A DNA stretch of 64,000 nucleotides, taken from NCBI RefSeq assembly GCF_000615975.1, contig NZ_BAMP01000008.1, positions 18,040-82,039 of the forward strand, written 5' to 3'. This document shows, piece by piece, positions 9,463 to 19,420 of the stretch. The notes under the pieces were generated by a model that saw nothing but the letters and a program-made list of their open reading frames with translations, was not told the DNA's origin and ran no database searches. The stretch's first letter is position 1; the number at the start of each line of letters is the position of its first letter. The position numbers and the translations under genes are program-made. Source of the stretch: Nitratireductor aquibiodomus NL21 = JCM 21793 (GTDB taxonomy: Bacteria > Pseudomonadota > Alphaproteobacteria > Rhizobiales > Rhizobiaceae).

Positions 9463-10602
9463 ATGCCGAAGATAAGGTTGCATAAACTTGCCGCGATTGC
9501 CGTTCTGGTCGCGACAACCGCCTGGATCGCTACGGGGGAATTCTCCTCCGTCGGCAGCGCCAGCGAGGAAACAGAGACCGTTGCGCAGCGTCCGGAGAAC
9601 AAGCCTGCGGAAGCGCAGACGGTAACCGTCGCCACGCCGCCGCGCATCGATCATTCACGCACCATCCGCGTTTCCGGCAAGACTGCTGCAGACAAGCGCT
9701 CCGCCCTGGCCCTGCGTGCCGGTGGCGTCGTTTCAGAACTGCCGGTTTCCAAAGGTGACAATATCTCCGCTGGCGACCTGATCCTGAGGCTTGAGACCGA
9801 AGGCAAGGAAGCTGCGGTCGAAACCGCGCGCCAGGTCCTGGCACAGCGCGAGGCTGAATCCGAAGCCGCTGACCGTCTGGCCAAGTCCGGAAATCTGGCA
9901 CGGCTGCAACTCGACAGCGCTCGTTCTGCATTGGCCACCGCCCGCTCACAGCTTGAAGCGGCCGAAGCCGACCTTGCACGCATTACGGTTCGCGCACCCT
10001 TCGACGGCATCATAGATAAAGTCGACGTGGAGCTCGGTTCCTCCGCCATGCAGGGCCAGGAAGTCGCCACGCTGATCAAACTCGACCCGGTGATTGCCGT
10101 GGGCGAGGTCAGCGAACACGATCTCGGTTCCGTCGATGTCGGCGACGGTGCGGAGGTTCGGCTTGTCAACGGCTCCAGTGTCAGAGGCGAAGTGCGCTTC
10201 GTCAGCCGTGAAGCATCGGAACAGACCCGCACCTTCCGCATCGAAGTGGCGGTACCCAATCCGGACGGCGACATTCCAGCGGGCATGACCGCGGAGATCA
10301 ACATCCATGCCGAGCCGGTGGAGGCTGTAGCCCTGCCGCGCTCCGTGGTTACGCTGAACGAGGACGGTGAACTCGGCGTCCGCGCCGTCGATGACGACAG
10401 CAAGGTCGTGTTCTACCCCATCGATCTGGTCGACGACACGCCGCGCGCCCTCTTCCTTGCGGGTATCCCGGCCGACGCCCGGGTGATCGTTTCCGGGCAG
10501 GATCTGGTGACCGAGGGCGATGCGGTGAAGACCGAGGCTGCCGATCAGAAGCTGATACGGGAACTGGCCGGCGTCCTCGCCTCTGAAATGACCAGCCGCT
10601 GA
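9463..10602 (+). CDS. RND efflux periplasmic adaptor (membrane fusion protein)
   Basis: A 379-residue HlyD/AcrA-type adaptor that connects an inner-membrane RND pump to an outer-membrane channel. It has a signal/anchor helix (about residues 9-25), a barrel-sandwich lipoyl half ('ALRAGGVVSELPVSKGDNIS'), an alpha-hairpin coiled coil (about 110-165), the second lipoyl half 'RITVRAPFDGIIDKVDVELG', and beta-barrel and membrane-proximal domains. No lipobox is visible. It is followed after 120 bp by the RND permease, so the two form an operon. An outer-membrane TolC partner is not encoded here. Expression is probably controlled by the divergent TetR regulator. Confidence 0.92.
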   Translation: MPKIRLHKLAAIAVLVATTAWIATGEFSSVGSASEETETVAQRPENKPAEAQTVTVATPPRIDHSRTIRVSGKTAADKRSALALRAGGVVSELPVSKGDNISAGDLILRLETEGKEAAVETARQVLAQREAESEAADRLAKSGNLARLQLDSARSALATARSQLEAAEADLARITVRAPFDGIIDKVDVELGSSAMQGQEVATLIKLDPVIAVGEVSEHDLGSVDVGDGAEVRLVNGSSVRGEVRFVSREASEQTRTFRIEVAVPNPDGDIPAGMTAEINIHAEPVEAVALPRSVVTLNEDGELGVRAVDDDSKVVFYPIDLVDDTPRALFLAGIPADARVIVSGQDLVTEGDAVKTEAADQKLIRELAGVLASEMTSR

Positions 10603-10722
10603 GGCAGTCCGCAACGGCGGAACTCGTTTCCGCCCGGGAGGCTGCAAGACAACGAAACAGAGCGCCTCCGTTATCAGGAGAACGACGGCAGCGCGCTGAC
10701 GGGACAAGACAGGACCTGCCCG

Positions 10723-13700
10723 ATGGACATCGTCCGTATTGCAATTCAGAACGCCAGGCTGACCTTATCCATCCTGCTCTTCTTCGTGATCGCCGGGTCG
10801 CTGGCCTATGTCAGCATTCCGAAGGAAGCCGAGCCGGATGTTCCGATCCCGATCATCTATGTGAGCCTGACCTATCAGGGCATCTCGCCCGAAGATTCGG
10901 AACGGCTCCTGCTTCGCCCCATCGAAACCCGGCTGAAAAGCCTGGAGGGTGTCAAGGAAATGCGCTCCTCCGCCTATCAGGGCGGCGGCTTTGTCCTTGT
11001 CGAGTTCCAGGCCGGCTACGACTTCTCCAACGCCATCGAGGATGTGCGCGCCAAAGTGGCCGATGCCCGGCGCGAGTTGCCGCAGGGCGCCGACGAACCT
11101 TCGGTGCATGAGGTCAATATCTCGGAATTCCCGATCCTGGTCGTAACGCTGGCCGGCAATGTGCCGGAGCGTGTCCTGTCCACCGCCGCGCGGGAGCTCA
11201 GGGACCGGATCGAGGAAATTCCCGGCGTACTCGAGGGCACGCTTCAGGGCTCTCGGGACGAACTGGTCGAGATTCTCATCGATCCGATGAAACTGTCGTC
11301 CTACGGCCTGCAGCTCGACCAGATGATCAATGGTGTCAACGCTTCAAACAGCCTGGTGGCAGCCGGCTCGCTGGAAGGCGAAGCCGGACGTTATGCGGTC
11401 AAGGTGCCTTCGCTGATCGAAACGGTCGAGGATGTGGCCAACCTGCCGATCGTCTCCAGCCCGGATGCCGTTGTGCGCGCCCGCGATCTGGCCGCAATCC
11501 GCTCCACGTTCAAGGACGCCGAGACCATCACCCGTCTGAATGGTAGAAACGCGATCGCCATTGAGGTCAAGAAGCGCGTCGGCGCCAATCTCGTCGAAAC
11601 GGTCGACTCGGTTAAGGCCGCGGCCGCCGAATTCGAGCAGGCCGCCGATGGCAACATCACCGTGTCCTACAGCCAAGACAAGTCGGTGATGATCCGCGAT
11701 ATGCTGAAGGACCTTCAGAACCACGTCCTGATCGCCGTGATCCTGGTCTTCATCGTTGTCCTTTACACCCTTTCCGGCCGCGCCTCCCTGCTGATCGGCC
11801 TTGCGGTTCCCGCATCCTTCCTGATGGGCATTTATGCGCTCTCGCTCGGTGGCTTCACCGTCAACATGGTGGTGCTCTTCAGCCTCATTCTGGCAGTCGG
11901 CATGCTGGTGGACGACGCGATCATCGTGACCGAATTCGCCGAACGCCGCATGACCGAAGGCATGGACAAGGCGCAGGCCTTCGAACTGGCGGCCAAACGC
12001 ATGGCCGGTCCCGTCATTGCCGCCACCATGACCCGCATCGCCGCCTTCTCGCCACTCCTCTTCTGGCCGGGCATTGTCGGCGAGTTCATGAAATACCTGC
12101 CGATCACGCTGATCGTCACGCTCAGCGCATCCATGATCTACGCCCTGATTTTCACCCCGACTCTCGGCGCGATTTTCGCCAAGGCGCATGTCGAGGAAGA
12201 ACAGAAGCCGGATGGCTGGTATATGAAGCTCGTGAAGCAGGCCGTCCGCTTCCCGAAAACCGTTCTGCTTCTCACGGTCGGCCTTCTCGGCGGCATCATC
12301 TATTCCTACTCGCAATACGGCGCCGGCGTTGAATTCTTCCCCAATGTCGAGCCGGAATACGGCCTGATGTATGTGCATGCCCGCGGCAATCTCTCTCTCG
12401 AAGAGATGGACCGGCTGACAAAGCCCGCCGAGGAAAAGCTGCTCAACTGGCCGGGCATCGAATCCGTCTACACCCGCGTCGGCAAGACCCGCGGCGGCGG
12501 GCAGGATATCGATGAAGATGTCATCGGCGTCATCCAGTATGAGTTCATCGACTGGCGCGAACGTGAGCCGGCCAGCAAGATTCTCGACGATCTGCGCCGT
12601 GAACTCGCCGGCACGCCGGGCGTTGAAATCGAGGTTCGCGTGCCCGATGCAGGGCCGCCGACGGGACAGCCGATCCAGATTCGCCTTTCGGCAGCGGATC
12701 CGGCAAACCTGAACGATCAGGCTGCGGATGTGGCGCGGGCGATCGCGAATGTTCCGGGAGTCATCGATATCTCTGATGGTCTTCCCCCGCCCGGTATCGA
12801 CTGGGCGATCAACGTGGACCGCGCCCGGGCCGCGCAGTACGGGATCAGCCCTGTCTCCGTGGGTACCGTGGTTCAACTCGTGACCAACGGCCTGAAGCTC
12901 TCGGAATACCGGCCTGCCGGCGTCGACGACGCTGTCGATATCCGCCTGCGCCTGCCCGAGGACCGACGCACCCTATCCGCACTCGACCAACTGCGTGTGC
13001 AGACTTCGCAGGGGCCGGTGCCGATTGCCAACTTCGTCTCACGCGAACCCGAGCGCTCGACCGGCATCCTGAACCGCATCGACGGTCAGCGCACCATCGT
13101 GGTCAGCGCCAATATTGCAAGCGGCTATCAGGTCTCCTCCGTTCAGGCCGAGGTCACCCAGACGTTGAGCGACATGGATCTTGGCGCAACGCGCTGGAAG
13201 CTCGCCGGCTCGAACGAGGAAAGCGAGGAGGCAAGTGCCTTCCTGTCAAAAGCGTTTGGCGCGGCGATCTTCCTGATCTTCGTGGTGCTCCTTGCCCAGT
13301 TCAACAAGTTCACCAGCGTCTTCCTTGTGCTGATGACCGTTGTCATGGCCACCATTGGCGTGTTCCTCGGCCTGCTCATCACCGGCCAGCCCTTTGGCAT
13401 CGTCATGTCCGGCATCGGCGTGATCGCGCTCGCCGGCGTGGTGGTGAACAACAACATCGTGCTGATCGACACTTATGACAGGCTGCGGCACGAGGGCTGG
13501 AAAAAGCGGGAGGCCATCCTCCAGACCTGCCGCGAGCGCGCGCGTCCGGTGATGCTGACGGCCATCTCTGCCGTGCTTGGCGTTCTGCCGATCGCCTTTG
13601 GTCTGGGCCTCGAACTGTTCCACCAGGAGATCACCATCGGCGCACCCTCCACTCAATGGTGGATTTCGCTGTCCGGCGCCATCGTCTACGGCCTGACCTT

Positions 13701-13884
13701 CGCAACAGCTCTGACCCTCATCGTGACCCCTTCGGCCCTGATGGTGTTCACGCGAGAAACCCTTCCGGCCGGACAGAAGCGGCGCGGCCTGTTCGCGCGT
13801 CTCTTCCGGCGCGGTAAAAAACAGGAGGCTTCGACGAAGACTTCCGACATTCCGGAGGACCCCTTCCCCAAGCCGGCTGAATAA
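10723..13884 (+). CDS. RND efflux permease (AcrB/HAE1-type family)
   Basis: A 1053-residue inner-membrane proton-driven pump. TM1 follows the start ('LTLSILLFFVIAGSLAYVSI'). The large periplasmic loops and the two repeated six-helix bundles are present. TM4 carries 'GMLVDDAIIVTEFAERR', with the adjacent Asp pair of the proton relay, and the second half has 'GVVVNNNIVLIDTYDRLR'. The size is normal for the family. The N-terminus and the two-gene arrangement resemble pumps of the alphaproteobacterial VexF/MdtB-like group; the substrate cannot be inferred. A strong terminator lies just downstream. Confidence 0.93.
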   Translation: MDIVRIAIQNARLTLSILLFFVIAGSLAYVSIPKEAEPDVPIPIIYVSLTYQGISPEDSERLLLRPIETRLKSLEGVKEMRSSAYQGGGFVLVEFQAGYDFSNAIEDVRAKVADARRELPQGADEPSVHEVNISEFPILVVTLAGNVPERVLSTAARELRDRIEEIPGVLEGTLQGSRDELVEILIDPMKLSSYGLQLDQMINGVNASNSLVAAGSLEGEAGRYAVKVPSLIETVEDVANLPIVSSPDAVVRARDLAAIRSTFKDAETITRLNGRNAIAIEVKKRVGANLVETVDSVKAAAAEFEQAADGNITVSYSQDKSVMIRDMLKDLQNHVLIAVILVFIVVLYTLSGRASLLIGLAVPASFLMGIYALSLGGFTVNMVVLFSLILAVGMLVDDAIIVTEFAERRMTEGMDKAQAFELAAKRMAGPVIAATMTRIAAFSPLLFWPGIVGEFMKYLPITLIVTLSASMIYALIFTPTLGAIFAKAHVEEEQKPDGWYMKLVKQAVRFPKTVLLLTVGLLGGIIYSYSQYGAGVEFFPNVEPEYGLMYVHARGNLSLEEMDRLTKPAEEKLLNWPGIESVYTRVGKTRGGGQDIDEDVIGVIQYEFIDWREREPASKILDDLRRELAGTPGVEIEVRVPDAGPPTGQPIQIRLSAADPANLNDQAADVARAIANVPGVIDISDGLPPPGIDWAINVDRARAAQYGISPVSVGTVVQLVTNGLKLSEYRPAGVDDAVDIRLRLPEDRRTLSALDQLRVQTSQGPVPIANFVSREPERSTGILNRIDGQRTIVVSANIASGYQVSSVQAEVTQTLSDMDLGATRWKLAGSNEESEEASAFLSKAFGAAIFLIFVVLLAQFNKFTSVFLVLMTVVMATIGVFLGLLITGQPFGIVMSGIGVIALAGVVVNNNIVLIDTYDRLRHEGWKKREAILQTCRERARPVMLTAISAVLGVLPIAFGLGLELFHQEITIGAPSTQWWISLSGAIVYGLTFATALTLIVTPSALMVFTRETLPAGQKRRGLFARLFRRGKKQEASTKTSDIPEDPFPKPAE

Positions 13885-13907
13885 CAGGCCCAGCCTGTCA
13901 GATTTGC

Positions 13908-13950
13908 GGGCCGGCGCGCTCCTCGCAGCGCGCCGGCCCGTTTTTGTTTT
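13908..13950 (+). terminator. Rho-independent terminator of the RND operon
   Basis: A perfect 12-bp GC stem (GGGCCGGCGCGC at 13908-13919, GCGCGCCGGCCC at 13928-13939) with an 8-nt loop and a following G-T5-G-T4 tract. It lies 24 bases after the permease stop. Confidence 0.9.
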
Positions 13951-13953
13951 GAG

Positions 13954-13978
13954 GGAACCTGAAGCCATCTGAAGCGTT
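13954..13978 (+). promoter_or_regulatory. EcfG-type (general stress) promoter for the DUF3309 gene
   Basis: GGAAC (13954-13958) and CGTT (13975-13978) are separated by exactly 16 bases, matching the GGAAC-N16/17-CGTT consensus of alphaproteobacterial EcfG/RpoE2 sigma factors. It sits 36 bases before the ATG of the small gene at 14015, immediately after the terminator of the upstream operon. Confidence 0.7.
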
Positions 13979-14014
13979 GAATTGCAAGGCTTTCAAGACA
14001 GCGAGGAGAACGCG

Positions 14015-14173
14015 ATGTCGCTCGGCACAATCCTCATCATAATTCTCATCCTCATTCTGCTCGGCGCCATCCCCGCATGGCCGCATTCGCGTGGATGGGG
14101 TTACGGACCGTCAGGCATACTTGGCCTGATCCTTGTCATCGTCCTGATCCTGATGCTGATGGGCAATATCTAG
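14015..14173 (+). CDS. DUF3309 family small membrane peptide
   Basis: A 52-residue peptide with an N-terminal Ile/Leu-rich helix ('LGTILIIILILILLGAIPAW'), a short 'PHSRGWGYGPSG' loop and a second hydrophobic helix. This is the whole DUF3309 family pattern. GAGGAG lies 7 nt upstream of the ATG. The family is widespread in Rhizobiales; its role is unknown. The EcfG-like promoter in front of it suggests induction in the general stress response, so a membrane role under stress is plausible but is inference. Confidence 0.85.
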   Translation: MSLGTILIIILILILLGAIPAWPHSRGWGYGPSGILGLILVIVLILMLMGNI

Positions 14174-14225
14174 AGTATCGGACCGAAAAGTGAATATCGG
14201 TTTTCGGGTTATTCCGATGCTCAAT
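14174..14225 (-). repeat. Palindromic dispersed repeat, copy A
   Basis: The reverse complement of this stretch starts ATTGAGCATCGG and ends in ACTTTTCGG followed by the partner arm. It matches copy B at 27961-28011 closely in sequence, length and nested stem structure, but lies in the opposite orientation. It occupies the gap between the DUF3309 gene and the convergent MFS gene and could act as a terminator for both. Confidence 0.7.
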
Positions 14226-14237
14226 CAATAGTTTAGA

Positions 14238-15416
14238 TCAGGCTTCGCCGGCTGGCTGGACGACGATCGTGTCAGCGGAGCTCACGAGATTGGCCAGCAT
14301 CAGGACGCAGGCGAGCAGAACCGAAAACGCGATGAAGATCGGTGCGAAACCGGTGCGCTCGGCAATGAACCCCACAAGCGAGGGGGCAACGAGCATGCCG
14401 GAATAGCCGATCGTGGTCGCAACGCTCATGCCTGCTCCGGGTGAAAGTCCCGGCTGATTGCCGGCCGCCGAAAAGACGATCGGCACCATGTTGGCGATCC
14501 CCATCCCGCTTAACGCAAAGGCGATCGTCGCCAGCATGGGCGTCGGAGCAAGCCCTGCCCCGAGCATGCCGACAGTCGCAACGACCCCCGAATAACGCAA
14601 TGTGCGCACGGCACCGAAACGGTTGCGCAGCCGGTCGCCGGCAAACCGCATCATCGCCATCGTGCCTGAAAACGCCGTGAAGGCGAGGCTCGCCTCGGCA
14701 ATGCCGGCGCCCATTTCCTGCCGCAGGTAGAGTGCCGCCCAGTCGAGCACCGCGCCCTCCGGCAGCATGCAGATGAGTGCGACCAGCCCCGTTACATAGA
14801 TCATGGGGTTGCGCGGCAGCCTGCCGCGCCCATGGCCCGCCTGCCCCGCCACGGGGCGCGCTTCGACAATCAAAAAGGGGAGCGTAATCAGCACAAGCGC
14901 AAAGGCAAATGCAACCACCATGCCCGCATGCGCCATGTAGCCGTAGCGCTCGAGAAGCAGACCGCCGACACCGGCGCCGACAAAGCCGCCGAGGCTCCAG
15001 AAACCGTGCGAAGAGGACATCACCGCCCGCCCGAGCGACCGCTCCACCGCCACGGCATTGGCGTTCATGGAAATGTCCATCGCTCCAAGAAACGCACCAA
15101 AAAAGACCAGCGCCGCAACCATCTGCCAGATCTGCGTGGCCGCGACGAGACCGGCAAAGGACAGCGTGCATATGAAAGCGGCGATCCGCAGGATGGCGCG
15201 GGAACCAAAACGACCGATCAGATAACCGCAGAGCGGCATAACCGACACCGCGCCGCAGCCGAAAACGAGGATCAACAGCCCGAGTGCCGTCTCACTCAGA
15301 TCGAAACGCGAAGCAACCACGGGAATCTGCGGTGCCCAGCTACCCACCATGAAACCGTTGACAAAGAATGAGGCCGCTACGGCCCAGCGCCCGATGGACG
15401 CATTCCGGAAAGACAT
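14238..15416 (-). CDS. MFS transporter (YbjJ-like)
   Basis: A 392-residue permease with about twelve hydrophobic helices. 'FVNGFMVGSWAPQIPVVASR' in the first helix and 'GYLIGRFGSRAIL' in the loop after helix 2 are characteristic of the YbjJ/Fucose-permease-like MFS group. ATG 15416 is chosen because GGAG lies 9 nt upstream; an upstream in-frame ATG at 15455 would add 13 residues. It lies 90 bp downstream of pyc on the same strand but is probably a separate unit. Substrate unknown. Confidence 0.85.
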   Translation of the reverse strand: MSFRNASIGRWAVAASFFVNGFMVGSWAPQIPVVASRFDLSETALGLLILVFGCGAVSVMPLCGYLIGRFGSRAILRIAAFICTLSFAGLVAATQIWQMVAALVFFGAFLGAMDISMNANAVAVERSLGRAVMSSSHGFWSLGGFVGAGVGGLLLERYGYMAHAGMVVAFAFALVLITLPFLIVEARPVAGQAGHGRGRLPRNPMIYVTGLVALICMLPEGAVLDWAALYLRQEMGAGIAEASLAFTAFSGTMAMMRFAGDRLRNRFGAVRTLRYSGVVATVGMLGAGLAPTPMLATIAFALSGMGIANMVPIVFSAAGNQPGLSPGAGMSVATTIGYSGMLVAPSLVGFIAERTGFAPIFIAFSVLLACVLMLANLVSSADTIVVQPAGEA

Positions 15417-15505
15417 GTGGGGCTCCAAAAGGAAACGGCGCATCAGGAAAACCACCTGATGCGCCGCATCTAAATCGGTTTAATCGAGCACGTCAATCCA
15501 TGGCG

Positions 15506-18500
15506 TCAATCACCATTCTCGAACACGACGAGAAGGTCCTTGGCGTCGATCTGATCGCCGGCGCCCACAAGAACCTCGGCAATCGTGCCGTCGCGTTCGG
15601 CGTGAAGCGCCGTTTCCATCTTCATGGCCTCGATTGACAGGAGCACATCGCCGGACTGCACGCTCTGCCCCGGCTTGACGGCGAGCGTGGAAACCACGCC
15701 CGGCATCGGCGCCCCCACATGCGCCTCGTTTCCGGCCTCCGCCTTGCGGCGGGCGGCGGAAGCGGATGCACCGTGAACCCTGTCGGGAACCTTGACGCGG
15801 CGAGGCTGGCCATTGAGCTCGAAGAAGACGGTGACCATGCCCTTTTCGTCCACCTCGCCGACGGCAAGACAGCGGATGACGAGCGTCTTGCCGCGCTCGA
15901 TGTCGACAAAAATCTCATCCTCCGGCTCCATCCCGTAGAAATAGACCGGCGTCGGCAGAACGCTGACAGGGCCGTAGCTTTCCGATGCTGCGGCAAAGTC
16001 GGTGAAAACTTTCGGATACATAAGCCAGGACGAGAACTCATACTCGCTGACCTTGCGGCCAAGCTTCTCTTCCAGCGCCGTCCGATCGGCCTCAAGGTCT
16101 GCAGGTTCAAGCAGGGAGCCCGGGCGCACGGTGATCGGCTTGCCACCCTTCAGAACCTTCTTCTGAAGGGCCACCGGCCAGCCCGCAGGCGGTTGACCGA
16201 GGTCGCCATGCAACATGGAGACAACCGAATCCGGGAAGGCGATATCCTTCTCCGGGTTCTCGACATCGGCGACCGTCAGATCCTGCGAGACCATCATCAG
16301 CGCCATGTCGCCCACGACCTTGGAGGAGGGCGTGACCTTGACGATGTCGCCGAACATCATGTTGACGTCATGATAGGCACGCGCAACCTCGTGCCAGCGG
16401 GTTTCCAGCCCCAGCGAGCGGGCCTGCTCCTTTAGATTGGTGAACTGGCCGCCAGGCATTTCGTGCAGATAGACCTCGGAAGCCGGTCCTTTCAGATCGC
16501 TCTCAAAGGCCGCGTACTGGTTGCGCACGGCCTCCCAGTAGAAGGAGATACGGCGCACCCACTCACGGTCGAGCCCGGTATCGCGGGCATCCCCCTTGAG
16601 CGCCTCGACGATGGAGCCGAGACAGGGCTGCGAGGTGTTGCCGGAAAGGGCATCCATGGCCGCATCCACCGCGTCGACACCGCTTTCCACGGCAGCAAGC
16701 ACCGTCGCGGCGGAAATGCCGGACGTATCATGCGTGTGGAAGTGGAGCGGCAGGTCGGTCGCCTCGCGCAGCGCCTTGAACAGCACACGCGCAGCACCGG
16801 GTTTAAGGAGGCCCGCCATGTCCTTGATGGCGATGATGTTGGCACCGGCAGCCTCAAGCTCGCCAGCTAGACCGACGTAGTATTTGAGGTCGTATTTGGC
16901 GCGGTCCGGGTCGAGGAGATCGCCCGTAAAGCAGATCGTGGCTTCACACAGTTTGCCTTCGGAGCGCACCGCGTCCATCGCCACGCGCATGTTCTCCACC
17001 CAGTTCAGGCAGTCGAACACACGGAAGAGATCAATGCCCCCTGCCGCCGCCTGTTTGACGAAATGCTGCACGACATTGTCGGGATAGTTGGTGTAACCGA
17101 CGCCATTCGCCCCGCGCAAAAGCATCTGCAGAAGCAGGTTCGGAGCGCCCTCGCGGATGCGTGAAAGACGCTCCCACGGGTCCTCCGTCAGGAAGCGCAT
17201 GGCGACATCGAAGGTCGCCCCACCCCAGCATTCCAGCGACAGAAGCTCTGGCAGCGCGCGGGCATAGACGCCGGCAATCCGCACCATATCGAATGTGCGC
17301 ATGCGTGTGGCGAGCAGCGACTGATGCGCATCGCGCATTGTGGTGTCGGTGACGAGTACGCGCTCCTGCTCGCGCATCCATTTGGCGAACCCATCGGCGC
17401 CCAGACTGTCGAAAGTCTGCTTACTGCCATCCGGCACCGGCATATCCACATAGGGCACATGCGGTGCGGCCGCCTCGGCATTGGGCAGTGCCCGACCCCG
17501 CGCCTCGGGATGGCCGTTCACCGTAACATCGGCCAGATAGTTCAGAAGCTTGGTAGCGCGATCCTGCCGCCTGACTTGCGTGAAGAGTTCAGGCGTCTCA
17601 TCGATGAACCGGGTCGTATAGGAAGCGTTGCGGAAATCCGGATGGCTGATGATCGCTTCAAGGAAGGTCAGGTTGGTCGCCACGCCGCGAATGCGGAACT
17701 CGCGCAGCGCGCGGTCCATCCGGGCGATTGCCTCTTCGGGCGTCGGCGCCCAGGCCGTGACCTTTTCCAGGAGCGGATCGTAGAACCGCGTGATGACGGC
17801 GCCGGAATAAGCCGTACCGCCATCGAGCCGGATGCCGAAACCGGTCGCGCCGCGATAGGCGGTGATGCGGCCGTAGTCGGGAATGAAATTCTGCTCCGGA
17901 TCCTCGGTGGTAATGCGGCACTGGAGGGCATCGCCATTGAGGCGGATATCGGCCTGCGCAGGCACGCCCGACGCCTTGTCGCCGATCTTCTTGCCTTCCA
18001 GAATGTGGATCTGCGCCTTCACGATGTCGACGCCGGTCACCTCCTCGGTGACCGTATGCTCCACCTGAATACGCGGATTGACCTCGATGAAATAGAATGC
18101 GCCCGTATCGGCATCCATGAGGAATTCGACTGTGCCGGCGCCCACATAGTCGGTCGCCTCGGCGATCTTCAGCGCATAGCCACAAAGCTCGGCGCGCTTC
18201 TCATCGTTCAGATACGGTGCCGGTGCGCGCTCCACGACCTTCTGGTTGCGGCGCTGGATGGAACAATCGCGCTCGAACAGATGCACGGCATTGCCATGCG
18301 TGTCGCCCAGCACCTGCACCTCCACATGGCGCGCGCGCTCGACCAGCTTTTCCAGATAGACCTCGTCCTTGCCGAAAGCGGCCTTGGCCTCGCGCTTCGC
18401 CTCGGTGACTTCATGCTCCAGGTCCTCGCGGGTGCGGATGACGCGCATGCCGCGCCCGCCACCGCCCCAGGAAGCCTTGAGCATGACCGGGAAGCCCACC

Positions 18501-18979
18501 TCCTCGGCCATCTCTGCAACCCTGGTCATATCGTCCGGCAGCGGCTCCGTGGCCGGAACCACCGGCACACCGACCTCGATGGCCAGGTTGCGGGCAGCGA
18601 CCTTGTTGCCAAGGCGGCGCATGGTCTCGGGCTTTGGCCCGATGAAGACAATACCGTTTTCCGCGCAGGCTTCGGCGAATTCCGGGCTCTCCGACAGAAG
18701 GCCGTAGCCTGGATGAATGGCATCCGCGCCCGACAGTTTGGCAACGCGGATCACCTCATCGATCGACAGATAACTCTCGATGGGGCCGAGATCGCGTTCA
18801 AGGTGCGGCCCACGCCCGACCTGATAGGATTCGTCCGCCTTGAACCGGTGCAGCGAGTACTTGTCCTCCTCGGCCCAGATGGCCACCGTTCGGATATCGA
18901 GTTCATTGGCTGCGCGGAAGACGCGGATGGCGATTTCAGAACGGTTTGCGACAAGAATCTTCTTAATCTGCACTGGCAA
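15506..18979 (-). CDS. pyc: Pyruvate carboxylase
   Basis: Carboxylates pyruvate to oxaloacetate, the main anaplerotic step in many rhizobia. At 1157 residues it is a full-length single-chain enzyme: biotin carboxylase domain ('KKILVANRSEIAIRVFRAA' at the start, ATP-grasp 'GGGGRGMRVI', 'EVNPRIQVEHTVTEEVTG'), then carboxyltransferase domain ('VTDTTMRDAHQSLLATRMRT', metal-binding 'FHTHDTSG'), then a C-terminal biotinyl domain with 'SIEAMKMETALHA', whose Lys is biotinylated. The frame is intact throughout, unlike several neighbours. The ~600 bp upstream hold its promoter and repeats. Confidence 0.97.
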   Translation of the reverse strand: MPVQIKKILVANRSEIAIRVFRAANELDIRTVAIWAEEDKYSLHRFKADESYQVGRGPHLERDLGPIESYLSIDEVIRVAKLSGADAIHPGYGLLSESPEFAEACAENGIVFIGPKPETMRRLGNKVAARNLAIEVGVPVVPATEPLPDDMTRVAEMAEEVGFPVMLKASWGGGGRGMRVIRTREDLEHEVTEAKREAKAAFGKDEVYLEKLVERARHVEVQVLGDTHGNAVHLFERDCSIQRRNQKVVERAPAPYLNDEKRAELCGYALKIAEATDYVGAGTVEFLMDADTGAFYFIEVNPRIQVEHTVTEEVTGVDIVKAQIHILEGKKIGDKASGVPAQADIRLNGDALQCRITTEDPEQNFIPDYGRITAYRGATGFGIRLDGGTAYSGAVITRFYDPLLEKVTAWAPTPEEAIARMDRALREFRIRGVATNLTFLEAIISHPDFRNASYTTRFIDETPELFTQVRRQDRATKLLNYLADVTVNGHPEARGRALPNAEAAAPHVPYVDMPVPDGSKQTFDSLGADGFAKWMREQERVLVTDTTMRDAHQSLLATRMRTFDMVRIAGVYARALPELLSLECWGGATFDVAMRFLTEDPWERLSRIREGAPNLLLQMLLRGANGVGYTNYPDNVVQHFVKQAAAGGIDLFRVFDCLNWVENMRVAMDAVRSEGKLCEATICFTGDLLDPDRAKYDLKYYVGLAGELEAAGANIIAIKDMAGLLKPGAARVLFKALREATDLPLHFHTHDTSGISAATVLAAVESGVDAVDAAMDALSGNTSQPCLGSIVEALKGDARDTGLDREWVRRISFYWEAVRNQYAAFESDLKGPASEVYLHEMPGGQFTNLKEQARSLGLETRWHEVARAYHDVNMMFGDIVKVTPSSKVVGDMALMMVSQDLTVADVENPEKDIAFPDSVVSMLHGDLGQPPAGWPVALQKKVLKGGKPITVRPGSLLEPADLEADRTALEEKLGRKVSEYEFSSWLMYPKVFTDFAAASESYGPVSVLPTPVYFYGMEPEDEIFVDIERGKTLVIRCLAVGEVDEKGMVTVFFELNGQPRRVKVPDRVHGASASAARRKAEAGNEAHVGAPMPGVVSTLAVKPGQSVQSGDVLLSIEAMKMETALHAERDGTIAEVLVGAGDQIDAKDLLVVFENGD

Positions 18980-19317
18980 AAACTCCGGGAAGAGAAGGAT
19001 GGTGCGGGATTGCCCGGCGCGAAACTCCCCTCCGCGCCAAAACGACGCGTATGATTAGCGTGGACGATGCTGCGGTGCAAACTTTCTTGACGCGAAGGAA
19101 GATTGGCAGGTTTTGACGCGGCGATTTTCCGTTTCGCATGGTACCGCCCCCTGCTTCGACCTGATGGACGGCTCCATCTTCGTCGTTCCGGCGGACGGGA
19201 GCGAGAGGCTGGGTCCATTGAGCGGTGGCTCCAGATGCCGCAGAGTGCGCAGGAACGCGGCCAGGTGCTCGCTCATGCTCCGTTTGAAGAGTGCAGGCCA
19301 GCATCGAACGTCCCCTT

Positions 19318-19335
19318 CTCCCCGTTTGTGGGGAG
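19318..19335. repeat. Short GC hairpin of REP type
   Basis: CTCCCC (19318-19323), loop GTTTGT, GGGGAG (19330-19335), preceded by CCCCTT. This is the form of the common 'CCTTCTCCCC...GGGGAG' intergenic repeat of Rhizobiales. Only one copy is seen here, so the repeat assignment rests on recall. Confidence 0.5.
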
Positions 19336-19420
19336 CAGGTGAAAATGAGGGCGAGCGCAATCAATGGCAGGGATACCGACAGAGGTGGAGAAGATCGCAA
19401 AGCGCCACCTGCCCCTTCCC

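Noticed and set aside
11344..12876. A 510-codon open frame antisense to the RND permease
   Set aside because: His/Asp-rich shadow sequence typical of GC-rich genes read backwards; the permease is complete on the plus strand.
17324..19054. A 576-codon open frame antisense to pyc
   Set aside because: It mirrors the pyruvate carboxylase codons, has no recognisable motif or ribosome-binding site, and pyc is unambiguous on the other strand.
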